A DNA stretch of 64,000 bases from Asaia bogorensis_B (GTDB lineage Bacteria; Pseudomonadota; Alphaproteobacteria; Acetobacterales; Acetobacteraceae). Below the pieces are notes generated by a model. It was not told the origin of the DNA. It saw nothing but the letters and a program-made list of their open reading frames with translations, and searched no databases. Shown here one piece after another: positions 26,071-34,729 of the stretch (positions are counted from its first letter, which is position 1; every line of letters begins with the position of its first letter). A program made the translations under genes and the position numbers. The stretch is taken from NCBI RefSeq assembly GCF_900465315.1, contig NZ_UBIX01000018.1; one strand, given 5' to 3'.

Positions 26071-27590
26071 AGGCACGCCGTTTTGCAGATAACGACATCG
26101 TCGATGTGGTCGTCGTTGGCACGGGGGCCGGTGGTGCTCCTCTGCTGGCCGAGCTGGCGCGCGCAGGCATGAAGGTAGTGGCGCTCGAAGCCGGACCGCG
26201 CTTCGACCCCAAGCAACATACGCCAGACGAAGCAACGGCTTCCGAGATCTACTGGCTTGAGGAGCGTCTTTCGGGTGGTGCCAACCCGATGGCATTTGGC
26301 GGTAACAACAGCGGCACGGGCGTAGGCGGCTCCATGCTGCATTTCGGTGCCTTCATGCCGCGCATCGATCCGCGCGACATGAAACTGCATAGCGAAACCG
26401 GCAAGGGCGTCGACTGGCCGTTCGATTTCGGGACCATGCTGCCCTATATCGAGCGGGTCGAACGCGAGATCGGCGTTTCAGGGCCAGAGAATTATCCCTG
26501 GGAGCCAGGTCGGCGTTATGCCTACCCGCCGCCGCAGCGCAATGGGGCCGCACAGGCCATGGCGCGTGGATGCGATACTCTGGGCATACGCAATGCCGAT
26601 GGCCCTACGGCGCTGATCACGCGTGACTGGGGTGACAGAAAAGCCTGTACCGGCTGTGGCGCTTGCCATCAGGGATGCCGTAACGGCGCCAAATCAAGCA
26701 CCGATGTCACATACCTTCCTCTCGCCGTTTCGGCGGGCGCCGAAATCAGGCCGAATTGCTTCGTGCACGGCATCGAACGCGATACGGCAGGACGCGTCAC
26801 TGGCGTCGTGTATCGCGAGGAGGGGAAGGACCGCGTACAGAAATGCGCCAATCTTGTCCTAGCGGCAGGGGCCGTGGAGACCGCCAGATTGCTGCTTCAC
26901 ACCGGACTTGCCAATAGCAGTGGTCAGGTTGGCCGCAACTACATGGCTCACATCTCCACGCAGGTCTGGGGCACATTCGACGAGATCATACGTCCTAATA
27001 AGGGCTATCCGTCTCTCACCATCACTGAAGACATGATGCGCCCTAAGGACGCCGATTTCGCCGGCGGATACCTGATCCAGTCGCTTGGCATGATGCCCCT
27101 TACGTGGGCAACAGGCGTGGCCCGTGGGCGCGGCCTGTGGGGCGATGACCTTACGCGTTATCTGCGCGGCTATAACCACATGGCCGGGCTGGGCGCGCAT
27201 GGCGACTGCCTGCCCAGCGACGATAACCGCGTGACCTTGTCCGATGAGACCGGGCGGGCCGGTGTGCCCAAGCCGAAGATCACCTTCAGCTACGGCCCGA
27301 ACGAGCAGGCCATGCATGAGCACATGGCCCGCACCATGACATCGATCTGGGAAGCCGCGGGGGCTCGGGATATCTGGTCGATGGACCGCGCGGCGCACAT
27401 GATTGGTACATGTCGTATGGGGACCAATCCGGATGACTCCGTCGTGGATCCGTTCGGTCGCAGCCACGACATCGACAATCTCTGGATCAGCGATCACTCG
27501 ATTTTCCCGAGCGCCACGGCCGCCAATCCGGCCCTTGCCATCATGGCCCTGAGCCTGCGCACTGCGGCAGCAATCAAGGAAGGGCGCTGA
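26067..27590 (+). CDS. GMC-family FAD-dependent oxidoreductase
   Basis: A 507-residue flavoprotein of the glucose-methanol-choline family. The FAD-binding VVVVGTGAGGAPLLAEL is at about residues 14-30. It has GGNNSGTGVGGSMLHFGAF and a cysteine cluster C194-x2-C197-x2-C200-x3-C204 that resembles the iron-sulfur site of bacterial FAD glucose dehydrogenases. The C-terminal HMIGTCRMG and NPALAIMALSLR regions carry the His/Asn active pair. No signal peptide is present and no cytochrome c subunit gene follows, unlike gluconate, sorbitol or fructose dehydrogenases. It is translationally coupled to the subunit 3 gene. The substrate, probably a sugar or polyol derivative, is unknown. It is convergent with murA. 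Confidence 0.88.
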   Translation: MKARRFADNDIVDVVVVGTGAGGAPLLAELARAGMKVVALEAGPRFDPKQHTPDEATASEIYWLEERLSGGANPMAFGGNNSGTGVGGSMLHFGAFMPRIDPRDMKLHSETGKGVDWPFDFGTMLPYIERVEREIGVSGPENYPWEPGRRYAYPPPQRNGAAQAMARGCDTLGIRNADGPTALITRDWGDRKACTGCGACHQGCRNGAKSSTDVTYLPLAVSAGAEIRPNCFVHGIERDTAGRVTGVVYREEGKDRVQKCANLVLAAGAVETARLLLHTGLANSSGQVGRNYMAHISTQVWGTFDEIIRPNKGYPSLTITEDMMRPKDADFAGGYLIQSLGMMPLTWATGVARGRGLWGDDLTRYLRGYNHMAGLGAHGDCLPSDDNRVTLSDETGRAGVPKPKITFSYGPNEQAMHEHMARTMTSIWEAAGARDIWSMDRAAHMIGTCRMGTNPDDSVVDPFGRSHDIDNLWISDHSIFPSATAANPALAIMALSLRTAAAIKEGR

Positions 27591-27615
27591 GAAGCGCTTT
27601 GCAGGAGAGAATACC

Positions 27616-27698
27616 CCCGCCAGAAGGGTGACCCATCTGGCGGGACACGGGGCAGCGCCCCCCAGTCGCGCGTTCGCCCCCCTGAAAGACAGGGGGCG
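27616..27698. terminator. Two inverted repeats between convergent GMC and murA genes
   Basis: CCCGCCAGA (27616-27624) pairs with TCTGGCGGG (27636-27644), and a second G+C-rich repeat (CGCCCCCCTG and CAGGGGGCG, 27675-27698) lies just after the murA stop. They are suitable as transcription-ending hairpins for both directions although T runs are lacking. Confidence 0.45.
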
Positions 27699-27707
27699 TA
27701 GCTTCAG

Positions 27708-28970
27708 CTATTCACGGATACGTTCAATATCGGCACCAACCGCAGAGAGCTTGCGATCGACTGCCTCGTACCCGCGATCCAGATGATAGATGCGGCTGAG
27801 TGAGGTCTCACCACGTGCGCCCAGACCCGCAAGAATCAGGGAGAACGAAGCACGCAGGTCGGTCGCCATAACGGGCGCGCCCGAGAGATGATCCACTCCG
27901 CGGATAATCGCAGAAGAGCCGTGAACGTTGATACGAGCGCCCATGCGGTTGAGCTCGGGCACGTGCATGAAACGGTTCTCGAAGATCGTTTCCGTCACCA
28001 TTGACGCGCCTTCAGCAACCGCCAGCATGGCCATGAACTGGGCCTGCATGTCGGTCGGGAAACCCGGATAGGGCTCAGTCATGATGTCGACGCCCTTGAG
28101 TGCCCCGGTACGACGCACACGGATGGCGTTTTCCTCTTCCAGCACCTCAACGCCCGCCTCTTCCAGCGTACGCACAACCGCCCCGAGATCGCGAACGCGA
28201 CCACCGATCAGACGCAGATCACCCCCGGTAATGCCAGCCGCGCAGGCATAGGTGCCACATTCGATACGATCGGCCATGATCGCGTGCTCTGCCCCGGTCA
28301 GCGCCTCGACACCATCGATGACGAGGGTACCGGTGCCGGCCCCGCTGATCCGCGCGCCCATGCGGTTGAGGCACTCGACCAGATCGCTGATTTCCGGCTC
28401 GCGCGCTGCATTGACGATCTCGGTGCGGCCCTTGGCAAGGGTCGCCGCCATCAGCAGGTTTTCGGTCGCACCCACAGAAGCGAAAGGCAGCAGGATGCGA
28501 TCGCCCACCAGACCGCCGGGTGCACTGGCGTTGATATAGCCGTTTTCGAGGCGGATGGTCGCGCCGAGCGTTTCCAAACCCTTGAGATGCAGATCGACAG
28601 GGCGCGTACCAATAGCGCAGCCACCCGGCAACGAGACACGGGCCTCATGAGCACGGGCCAGCAATGGCCCCAGCACCAGAATGGAGGCGCGCATTTTGGA
28701 GACGATATCGTACGGTGCCTCGACGGATGTGATCGGACCACCAATCGACAGTGTACGCCCCTCAGCATCGACCGGCTCGACGGCAATGCCATGCTGGCGC
28801 AGCAACACCTGCATGGTCTCGATATCGGCGATTTTCGGTACGTTTGAGAGGATGAGTCGCTCAGACGTCAGAAGTCCCGCGACCATGAGCTTGAGACCGG
28901 CATTCTTGGCGCCGCCAATCACGATCTCGCCTTCAAGACGTCTACCGCCACGTATGATGAAACGGTCCAT
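27708..28970 (-). CDS. murA: UDP-N-acetylglucosamine 1-carboxyvinyltransferase
   Basis: MurA transfers enolpyruvate from PEP to UDP-GlcNAc, the first committed step of peptidoglycan synthesis. The product (420 residues from this start) shows MDRFIIRGGRRLEGEIVIGGAKNAGL with the substrate Lys/Asn, the catalytic Cys loop LPGGCAIGTRPVDLHLKGLE, MTEPYPGFPTDMQAQFMAM, and RASFSLILAGLGARGET near the C-terminus. The Cys means it should be fosfomycin-sensitive by family knowledge. ATG at 28970 follows AGGAG with 9-nt spacing; the longer frame to 29000 adds only a weak extension. It is transcribed leftward, convergent with the GMC genes, and lies 116 nt after the fnr-like gene. Confidence 0.96.
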   Translation of the reverse strand: MDRFIIRGGRRLEGEIVIGGAKNAGLKLMVAGLLTSERLILSNVPKIADIETMQVLLRQHGIAVEPVDAEGRTLSIGGPITSVEAPYDIVSKMRASILVLGPLLARAHEARVSLPGGCAIGTRPVDLHLKGLETLGATIRLENGYINASAPGGLVGDRILLPFASVGATENLLMAATLAKGRTEIVNAAREPEISDLVECLNRMGARISGAGTGTLVIDGVEALTGAEHAIMADRIECGTYACAAGITGGDLRLIGGRVRDLGAVVRTLEEAGVEVLEEENAIRVRRTGALKGVDIMTEPYPGFPTDMQAQFMAMLAVAEGASMVTETIFENRFMHVPELNRMGARINVHGSSAIIRGVDHLSGAPVMATDLRASFSLILAGLGARGETSLSRIYHLDRGYEAVDRKLSAVGADIERIRE

Positions 28971-29086
28971 GATCTGTCGCTCCTGAAGGATGAGGCTCAC
29001 GCGGGAAAGGGTTCTCTCTCCCGCGTCATCATGGCTTCGTCAAGGCATCAATTGGGCAATCCTGCCCCCTGCCTGCAATGAGGCGC

Positions 29087-29833
29087 CTATCCCCCTCTGG
29101 CAAGGTGTTCCAGTGCGGGAAGATTGAGCAGGGTGATCTGCGTGACCTGGGTGATGGTGATCATCATTTCACGTTGCAGGGCATTGAGGGTGCGGCTGAC
29201 TGTCTCGATGGTAAGACCAAGATAATCGGCAATCCCGGTACGGCTCATGGGCAGGTGAATGACGATCTCTCTCGTAGGAGAGCGATGATGCTGCTCCAGA
29301 AGGAAGCTGGCCAGACGCTCGCGCGCCGTCTTGCGGCCCAGCAGCAGCATACGGCGCTGCGCCTGAACCAGCTCGCGCGAGGCTTCTTCCATCAGGCGCA
29401 ATTCAAGCTCCGGGAATTCACGGCGCAACAGGCCAAGCCCGGTGCGGGAGAAGCGGCAGAGTGACAACGGGCCGAGGGCTTCAGCACTGAAGGCATAGGT
29501 GGCACCGCTGGCGAGCCCAAGAAAATCACCTGATTGCCCGAAGCCCGTGATTTGACGCCTTCCATCAGGCATGAGGGTAAAGAGCTTAACATGGCCCGCG
29601 GTCACGATGTAGAAATCGGTTGCTGCCTCACCCTCCTGGATGAATGTCTTGCCAGGCGGGACCGACAGGCGATGAGAATACTGCGCAAGTCGCGCCATGT
29701 TATCCGGATCGATAACGGAACAAATACTCCGCGTGCGAGCCTCGCAGTGAAGGCATTGCCCGCAACTGCCGCAAGGTCCGAGCGCACTGATACTGTCCCT
29801 CGTCTGCGCATCCATGGCGTCAACGACCCTCAT
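29087..29833 (-). CDS. FNR-type oxygen-sensing transcription regulator
   Basis: A 248-residue Crp/Fnr-family regulator. The N-terminal cluster C21-x2-C24-x5-C30 has the exact spacing of E. coli FNR (C20-x2-C23-x5-C29), plus an extra C27. A later Cys in LSLCRFSR (about 126) matches the fourth [4Fe-4S] ligand. The recognition helix reads GLTIETVSRTL, keeping the E-x2-S-R pattern that reads TTGAT half-sites. It therefore probably binds a labile iron-sulfur cluster and switches at low oxygen, like FnrG of Gluconobacter. ATG at 29833 or 29815 is possible; neither has a strong ribosome-binding site. A perfect FNR box lies 87 nt upstream, shared with ompW, so autoregulation is likely. Confidence 0.9.
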   Translation of the reverse strand: MRVVDAMDAQTRDSISALGPCGSCGQCLHCEARTRSICSVIDPDNMARLAQYSHRLSVPPGKTFIQEGEAATDFYIVTAGHVKLFTLMPDGRRQITGFGQSGDFLGLASGATYAFSAEALGPLSLCRFSRTGLGLLRREFPELELRLMEEASRELVQAQRRMLLLGRKTARERLASFLLEQHHRSPTREIVIHLPMSRTGIADYLGLTIETVSRTLNALQREMMITITQVTQITLLNLPALEHLARGG

Positions 29834-29919
29834 CTTTTTTGTTTTTGTTCTTGTTCGGTTAACATTACGTCATATACTGTTGCCAATTCCCCACGGTCGT
29901 TAACAACGTTGTTGTCTCT

Positions 29920-29933
29920 TTGATATGGATCAA
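29920..29933. promoter_or_regulatory. FNR box (TTGAT-N4-ATCAA) between fnr-like gene and ompW
   Basis: The sequence TTGATATGGATCAA is a perfect copy of the FNR consensus. It lies 86 nt in front of the leftward fnr-like gene and 59-72 nt before the ompW start, a position compatible with class II activation of ompW. The nearby regulator has the matching recognition helix. Confidence 0.85.
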
Positions 29934-29991
29934 GGCACGGCATCATAGCGCATGGTGAGAGAACGTCACTGTTTAATCACGGATGACGTCG

Positions 29992-30801
29992 ATGAAGACC
30001 TCTTTCAAAGTTTCTACCGCGCTTCTGACCGGTTTAGTCGCTGCAGCTGTCGCAGCACCCACCGCTCAGGCCCAGACGACCCCTGTCGTCAACACGCCGG
30101 TCACCACCAACATGGTGCTCGCGCCGCAGGCTCAGGCTATGGCTGCACCACCCCATTCGTCCCTCAGCGACAAATGTGGCCTGTTCAAGACCTGCGCCAG
30201 CACCAAGATCGGTCTCGGCAAGGGTGACTTCATCATCCGCCTGTCGGCTCTGGGCATCATTCCGGAAGACCGTGACAGCAAGGTGTGGCTCAATGGGGCC
30301 GCCATCCCGGGCCGCGTCAAGACGACCAGCCAGGTCATGCCGGAGCTGACGTTCGAGTACTTCTTCACGGATAACGTCTCGATTGACCTGATTGCCGCCA
30401 GCACCCGTCATGAAGTGGCCGCCAAGGGCACGCCGCTGGGCAACATCGATGTCGGTAGCGCCTGGGTTCTGCCCCCCACCATCACGCTGGCCTGGCATTT
30501 CCGCCCCCACAAGCGCTTCAACCCCTATGTGGGCGTCGGTGCAACACTGGCATGGTTCCACAACGTATCCCCCGCCGGTGGCCTGGTGCAAAAGCTCAAT
30601 GTCGGCGTGACGGGTGGCCCGTCGGTCAATGTCGGCTTTGACTATCAGCTGGTCGGTAACTGGTTCTTCAACGTCGATGCCAAGCAGATGTTCATGCGTA
30701 TGCATGCCTGGGCCAATGACCGTGGGTCGGGCGCCTTCATCAAGGCTCATGACTCGCTTGACCCGACAGTTGTCGGCGCCGGTATCGAATACCGCTTCTG
30801 A
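29992..30801 (+). CDS. ompW: OmpW-family outer-membrane protein
   Basis: A 269-residue outer-membrane beta-barrel protein. The signal peptide MKTSFKVSTALLTGLVAAAVA ends near AQA-QTT. The mature N-terminus is longer than in E. coli OmpW (extra region up to about residue 70) before the first strand GDFIIRLSALGIIPED. Later come FEYFFTDNVSIDLIAA, PPTITLAWHFRP, FNPYVGVGATLAWF, FFNVDAKQMFM and the terminal strand VVGAGIEYRF, ending in Phe as needed for BAM assembly. OmpW forms a narrow hydrophobic channel. ATG at 29992 is preferred (GGA 7 nt before); ATG at 29983 is possible. An FNR box precedes it and a strong terminator follows. In E. coli ompW is also FNR-controlled. Confidence 0.9.
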   Translation: MKTSFKVSTALLTGLVAAAVAAPTAQAQTTPVVNTPVTTNMVLAPQAQAMAAPPHSSLSDKCGLFKTCASTKIGLGKGDFIIRLSALGIIPEDRDSKVWLNGAAIPGRVKTTSQVMPELTFEYFFTDNVSIDLIAASTRHEVAAKGTPLGNIDVGSAWVLPPTITLAWHFRPHKRFNPYVGVGATLAWFHNVSPAGGLVQKLNVGVTGGPSVNVGFDYQLVGNWFFNVDAKQMFMRMHAWANDRGSGAFIKAHDSLDPTVVGAGIEYRF

Positions 30802-30833
30802 TATTCCCCTCCCCGGGAACATCCGAATGAAAG

Positions 30834-30863
30834 AGGCCACCCTGCACAGGGGTGGCCTTTTTT
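30834..30863 (+). terminator. Rho-independent terminator after ompW
   Basis: AGGCCACCC (30834-30842) and GGGTGGCCT (30850-30858) form a 9-bp stem with a 7-nt loop, followed by six T. It lies 32 nt after the ompW stop and separates ompW from the next promoter. Confidence 0.94.
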
Positions 30864-30885
30864 CGTTCCGGGCCTGGCCCTTACC

Positions 30886-30925
30886 GTGTCACGGCCCTGT
30901 CATATCCAAATCACCGAAGCTTCAC
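30886..30925 (+). promoter_or_regulatory. Pho-box-like array upstream of receptor-glpQ genes
   Basis: Four 7-mers recur every 11 bp: GTGTCAC (30886), CTGTCAT (30897), AAATCAC (30908) and GCTTCAC (30919). The second equals the PhoB half-site CTGTCAT and the first differs at one or two positions; the last two are weaker but keep TCAC in phase. This 7+4 spacing is the known architecture of PhoB-binding sites. It ends 66 nt before the receptor start. PhoB control is inferred. Confidence 0.65.
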
Positions 30926-30991
30926 ACACCGTAACGAACTCTCCGAATAGGGTGCGCCGCGTTCGAGCCCGTCTTAAAGGAAAGTTTACTG

Positions 30992-33409
30992 ATGAAGCTT
31001 CGCAAGCAGCGCCATGCCCTTACGCTGTCTCTCTTCTGCTCTCCCCTTGCCCTGCTGAGCGCCACCGCTCACGCAGCAGATGCGAAGCTTCCCGTCCACC
31101 AGAATACGGCACCTGTCTCGCAGCTGCATGCCCAGAACGCTTCGCGCAAGGCGAAGGCCCTGACCTCCACCGCGCCAGCGGAAGAAGTCATTGCAACCGC
31201 GCGTCGTACGCGTTCAGAGCAGAGTGTGGGCCATACGCAGCTGCAACGCATCCTGCCCGGTCTGAGCCCGCTCAAGGCGTTGCAGATCCTGCCGGGCGTG
31301 GTGTTCAACAATGCCGACCCCTGGGGCAATAACGAACAGAACTCTTCGCTGTTCATTCACGGCTTCAACCAGAACCAGCTTGGCTATACGCTTGACGGCA
31401 TTCCGCTGGGTGATCAGGCCTATGGCAACTATAACGGCCTGTCGCCACAGCGCGCCGTGATCAGCGAGAACGTGGGCAACGCCACGGTCGCAACCGGCTC
31501 CGGCGCCCTTGGCACGGCCTCGACCTCCAATCTGGGCGGGACGCTGCTGTTCTCCTCGCTCGACCCCAAGCAGAAAATGGGTGGTCAGCTCGATCAGACC
31601 TTCGGCAGCTTCTCGACCTTCCGCACCTTTGCCCGGTTTGATACCGGCAATTTCGGCAATGGCAATTCGGCCTATATCTCATGGGCGCGGCAGGATGCCC
31701 GCGCCTGGGACTTTGCCGGCCACCAGGGCGGCAATCAGGTCAATGCGAAGTTCGTGCACAAGGGCAGCAAGGACAAGATCACCTATTTCTTCGACTGGTC
31801 CGACAAGGTCGAACCCAATGAAGACGGCATCGTGCTGCCCAACGGCTATGGCACCTATGTGCGCCCCTTCACCTATCCCGATTTCAACTACGCCAAATCC
31901 TATCTGAACTCTGCGGCCTACAAGAATGCCGGACTGAACTACCGCAACTATTATTCCGCCGCCCAGCGCGAGGATTTTCTGACCTATCTGGGCTGGCAGC
32001 ACGATTTCAATGCCAACCTGCATTGGGACAACAAGCTCTATTACCATCACAATCTGGGTGAGGGCGTGGTAGCTGGGCCGATCACGGCGGCAGGTCTGCC
32101 CACGCTGTTCAGCGCCTATTTCCCGAACCAGAGCGCCAGCCAGCTCAGCAACGTGTTCGGCGGCTCGGGCTACGCCACGCGCACGACCGAATACTGGGAT
32201 AATCGCGGCGGCCTGATCACCACGCTGCGCTACAAGCTGGGCCATCACGACCTTGAGGTCGGGGGCTGGTACGAGCGCAACAACAACACGCAGGCCCGTC
32301 GCTGGTATCCGCTGGACGCAAACAACCCGACCACACCTTATGACCGCCAGCAGGATGCCCTGATCAAGCAGTATACCAACTATTTCTATACCAACACCTT
32401 CACCACCCACCTGCAGGACAGCTGGAAGGTGACGAAAAACTTTACCCTCTCGGCAGGCTTCAAATCCGAGCTGGTCTACACCAACGGCACCCTGCCCGTA
32501 GCTGGCAAGCCCGGCTCGCTTTCACCGGCGACAGCCGTGACCGTACCGGGCGGCACGATCGCCGCGGTCAAGCCGTTCCTGCCGTCTTTCGGTGCTCTGT
32601 GGAACATCACGCCCAACGAGCAGTGGTTCGCCAATATTCAGGAAAACATGCGTTCCTATCAGAGCGCCGGTTACGGCAATGCCACCCCCTGGGGTGCCAC
32701 AAGCCAGGCCGCTTTCGAGGATTTCAAGAAGAATGGCAAGGTCGAGACCTCATGGACCTATGAGACCGGCCTGCGTACCCATCACCATGTCAATCTCGGC
32801 CCGCTGACCGATATCTCGGCACAGGCTGAATATTATCATGTGCATTTCTCGAACCGTCTGGTCGCCATTGCCACCACGCAATCGCTATCCTCGATCATCG
32901 GTTCGGCCACCACGCTCGCCAATGTGGGTTCGGTCACAACAGACGGTATGGATTTCTCCTTCACCGCGCAGTTCGGCCCGCATTTCTCGCTCTATAACGG
33001 GCTGAGCTATAACAAGTCGGTCTATAACGACAATTACAACTCCGGCACGTCCACCATCCGCATTGCCGGGCGCAATGTGGCCGGTCAGCCGGACTGGACC
33101 GAGAAATTTGTCGCCACCACAAACTGGGGGAATTTCTACGGCCAGTTCATCGGTGACGTCATGGGTAAGCGCTACACCACCTATACCAATGACCTCTGGG
33201 CCTCGCCCACCGCACAGTTCAGCATGAATGCGGGCTACACCATTCACGGTATCCCCCATATTCCTGCCTTGCGCGTTCAGGGAAACATCACCAACCTGAC
33301 CAATACGCGTGGCTGGTCCACGGTCAGCACAACGCAGACTTCAGGTCAGTTCACGGCCTATCCCATCGCACCGCGCATGTATTTCCTGACGCTGAGCGCC
33401 AACTGGTAA
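30992..33409 (+). CDS. TonB-dependent outer-membrane receptor (putative phosphate-starvation type)
   Basis: An 805-residue TonB-dependent transporter. It has a signal peptide (MKLRKQRHALTLSLF..., cleavage near AHA-ADA) and a TonB-box-like EEVIATARR near residue 65. A plug domain follows with LKALQILPGVVFNNAD, SLFIHGFNQNQLGYTLDGIPLGDQ and TASTSNLGGTLLFSS, then a 22-strand-type barrel ending LTLSANW with the terminal aromatic residue. It lacks the siderophore-receptor style motifs of the other receptor in this window. AAAGGAAAG precedes the ATG at 30992. It is followed by glpQ 113 nt later and preceded by a Pho-box-like array, so uptake of a phosphorus-containing compound is inferred. The ligand is unknown. 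Confidence 0.88.
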   Translation: MKLRKQRHALTLSLFCSPLALLSATAHAADAKLPVHQNTAPVSQLHAQNASRKAKALTSTAPAEEVIATARRTRSEQSVGHTQLQRILPGLSPLKALQILPGVVFNNADPWGNNEQNSSLFIHGFNQNQLGYTLDGIPLGDQAYGNYNGLSPQRAVISENVGNATVATGSGALGTASTSNLGGTLLFSSLDPKQKMGGQLDQTFGSFSTFRTFARFDTGNFGNGNSAYISWARQDARAWDFAGHQGGNQVNAKFVHKGSKDKITYFFDWSDKVEPNEDGIVLPNGYGTYVRPFTYPDFNYAKSYLNSAAYKNAGLNYRNYYSAAQREDFLTYLGWQHDFNANLHWDNKLYYHHNLGEGVVAGPITAAGLPTLFSAYFPNQSASQLSNVFGGSGYATRTTEYWDNRGGLITTLRYKLGHHDLEVGGWYERNNNTQARRWYPLDANNPTTPYDRQQDALIKQYTNYFYTNTFTTHLQDSWKVTKNFTLSAGFKSELVYTNGTLPVAGKPGSLSPATAVTVPGGTIAAVKPFLPSFGALWNITPNEQWFANIQENMRSYQSAGYGNATPWGATSQAAFEDFKKNGKVETSWTYETGLRTHHHVNLGPLTDISAQAEYYHVHFSNRLVAIATTQSLSSIIGSATTLANVGSVTTDGMDFSFTAQFGPHFSLYNGLSYNKSVYNDNYNSGTSTIRIAGRNVAGQPDWTEKFVATTNWGNFYGQFIGDVMGKRYTTYTNDLWASPTAQFSMNAGYTIHGIPHIPALRVQGNITNLTNTRGWSTVSTTQTSGQFTAYPIAPRMYFLTLSANW

Positions 33410-33522
33410 CATAGCCCGACACAGGAACGACGCTGCCCGATCAAGAGGGCCGCGTCGTCCTTCTTTCACAATGCCTCCTCCCGCGCCTGTCTTTTGCGGG
33501 AGCGGGCCTGAGGAGGTTCGAT

Positions 33523-34635
33523 TTGCTGTCACGTCGTCACGCTCTCGCTCTTGGCGCTGCCGGATTCTGCGCGCCGGCCTTTGCCTCGCGCTCCTTCGCG
33601 GCCCCGTCTCTGGCGCCAAAACCACTCGTCTTTTCCCATCGCGGGGCTTCTGCCTTGCGGCCCGAGCACACGCTGGCCTCTTACGCGAAAGCAATGGAAG
33701 ACGGTGCCGACTATATCGAACCCGATCTGGTCATGACGAAAGACGGCGTGCTGATCGTGCGCCATGAGAGCAATATTGCCGATACCACCGATGTTGGCTC
33801 GCGCCCCGAATTTGCTGCCCGCAAGCGCAGCCTGACCATTGACGGGCAGAAAGAGACCGGCTGGTTCACCACCGATTTCACCCTCGCCGAACTCAAGACC
33901 CTGCGGGCGAAAGAGCGCCTGCCGCAGCTTCGCCCGCATAACACGCGCTATGACGGGCATTTCGATGTGCCGACCTTTGAAGAGGTGATCGATTTTGTCG
34001 CCGGTGAGTCCGCAGCGCGTGGCAAGGTGTTCGGGCTCATTCCCGAAATCAAGAACTCCACCCATTTCCACAGCCTCGGTCTGGACCCGGAAACCACATT
34101 CCTGCGCACCATCGCAGCGCATGAATATACCCGCCAGGCCCCTCTGGAACTCCAGTCTTTCGAGACCACCAATCTGCGAGCGATCGGTGACAAGACGCGC
34201 ACCATCAACCCCCAGGCGCGGGTCATGTTCCTGATGGGTGGTCCTGACCAGACACCGCCCGATCTGCTGGGCAAAAGCGATGCAAGGCGCTTCGGCGATT
34301 TCATGAAGCCGGAAGGCCTGCGCGAGATACGCCGCTTTGCCGATGTGATCGGCCCGTCCAATACCGATCTGATCCCGCGCAAACCGGACGGCTCATGGGG
34401 TACGCCCACCTCGTTGATCACCGACGCTCATGAAGCCGGGCTGCTGGTTCATTCCTACACGGCGCGCCCTGAGAACTATTTCCTGCCGAAGGAACTGCGC
34501 GATGGGGGCGCGCTGAACGCCCGCAACCCGCAAGGCATGATTGCCGAGGTGAAGCGCTATCTCGATATGGGACTGGACGGCTTCTTCACCGATGACCCGG
34601 CCCTTGGCCGACTGGCCGTCGATACGGCGGGATGA
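33523..34635 (+). CDS. glpQ: Glycerophosphodiester phosphodiesterase (Tat-exported)
   Basis: GlpQ splits glycerophosphodiesters such as glycerophosphocholine into glycerol-3-phosphate and an alcohol. The 370-residue protein has a twin-arginine signal (MLSRRHALALGAAGFCAPAFA) and the catalytic HRGASALRPEHTLASYAKAMEDGADYIEPD with His, Arg and the metal-binding E-x-D. VRHES carries the second His, and LIPEIK and a C-terminal MGLDGFFTDDP follow. The start is TTG at 33523, supported by AGGAGG six nt upstream; no ATG fits the signal. It follows the TonB receptor and precedes a HAD phosphatase, which makes a coherent phosphate-scavenging set: uptake, diester cleavage, monoester cleavage. Confidence 0.94.
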   Translation: MLSRRHALALGAAGFCAPAFASRSFAAPSLAPKPLVFSHRGASALRPEHTLASYAKAMEDGADYIEPDLVMTKDGVLIVRHESNIADTTDVGSRPEFAARKRSLTIDGQKETGWFTTDFTLAELKTLRAKERLPQLRPHNTRYDGHFDVPTFEEVIDFVAGESAARGKVFGLIPEIKNSTHFHSLGLDPETTFLRTIAAHEYTRQAPLELQSFETTNLRAIGDKTRTINPQARVMFLMGGPDQTPPDLLGKSDARRFGDFMKPEGLREIRRFADVIGPSNTDLIPRKPDGSWGTPTSLITDAHEAGLLVHSYTARPENYFLPKELRDGGALNARNPQGMIAEVKRYLDMGLDGFFTDDPALGRLAVDTAG

Positions 34636-34651
34636 GCCCATAAGTTGATCC

Positions 34652-34696
34652 GGCGCAAACTTGCCTGCGTTGGACAGGTCATGCAGGGTTTGCGCC
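34652..34696. repeat. Strong stem-loop between glpQ and HAD phosphatase gene
   Basis: GGCGCAAAC (34652-34660) pairs with GTTTGCGCC (34688-34696), and CCTGC (34664-34668) with GCAGG (34683-34687), giving a 14-bp stem interrupted by a 3-nt bulge and closed by a 14-nt loop. There is no T run. It may end or process the transcript between the two genes or stabilise the glpQ message. Confidence 0.6.
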
Positions 34697-34729
34697 CTGT
34701 ATATCCTGCCCTCATGATGGAGAACTCCC

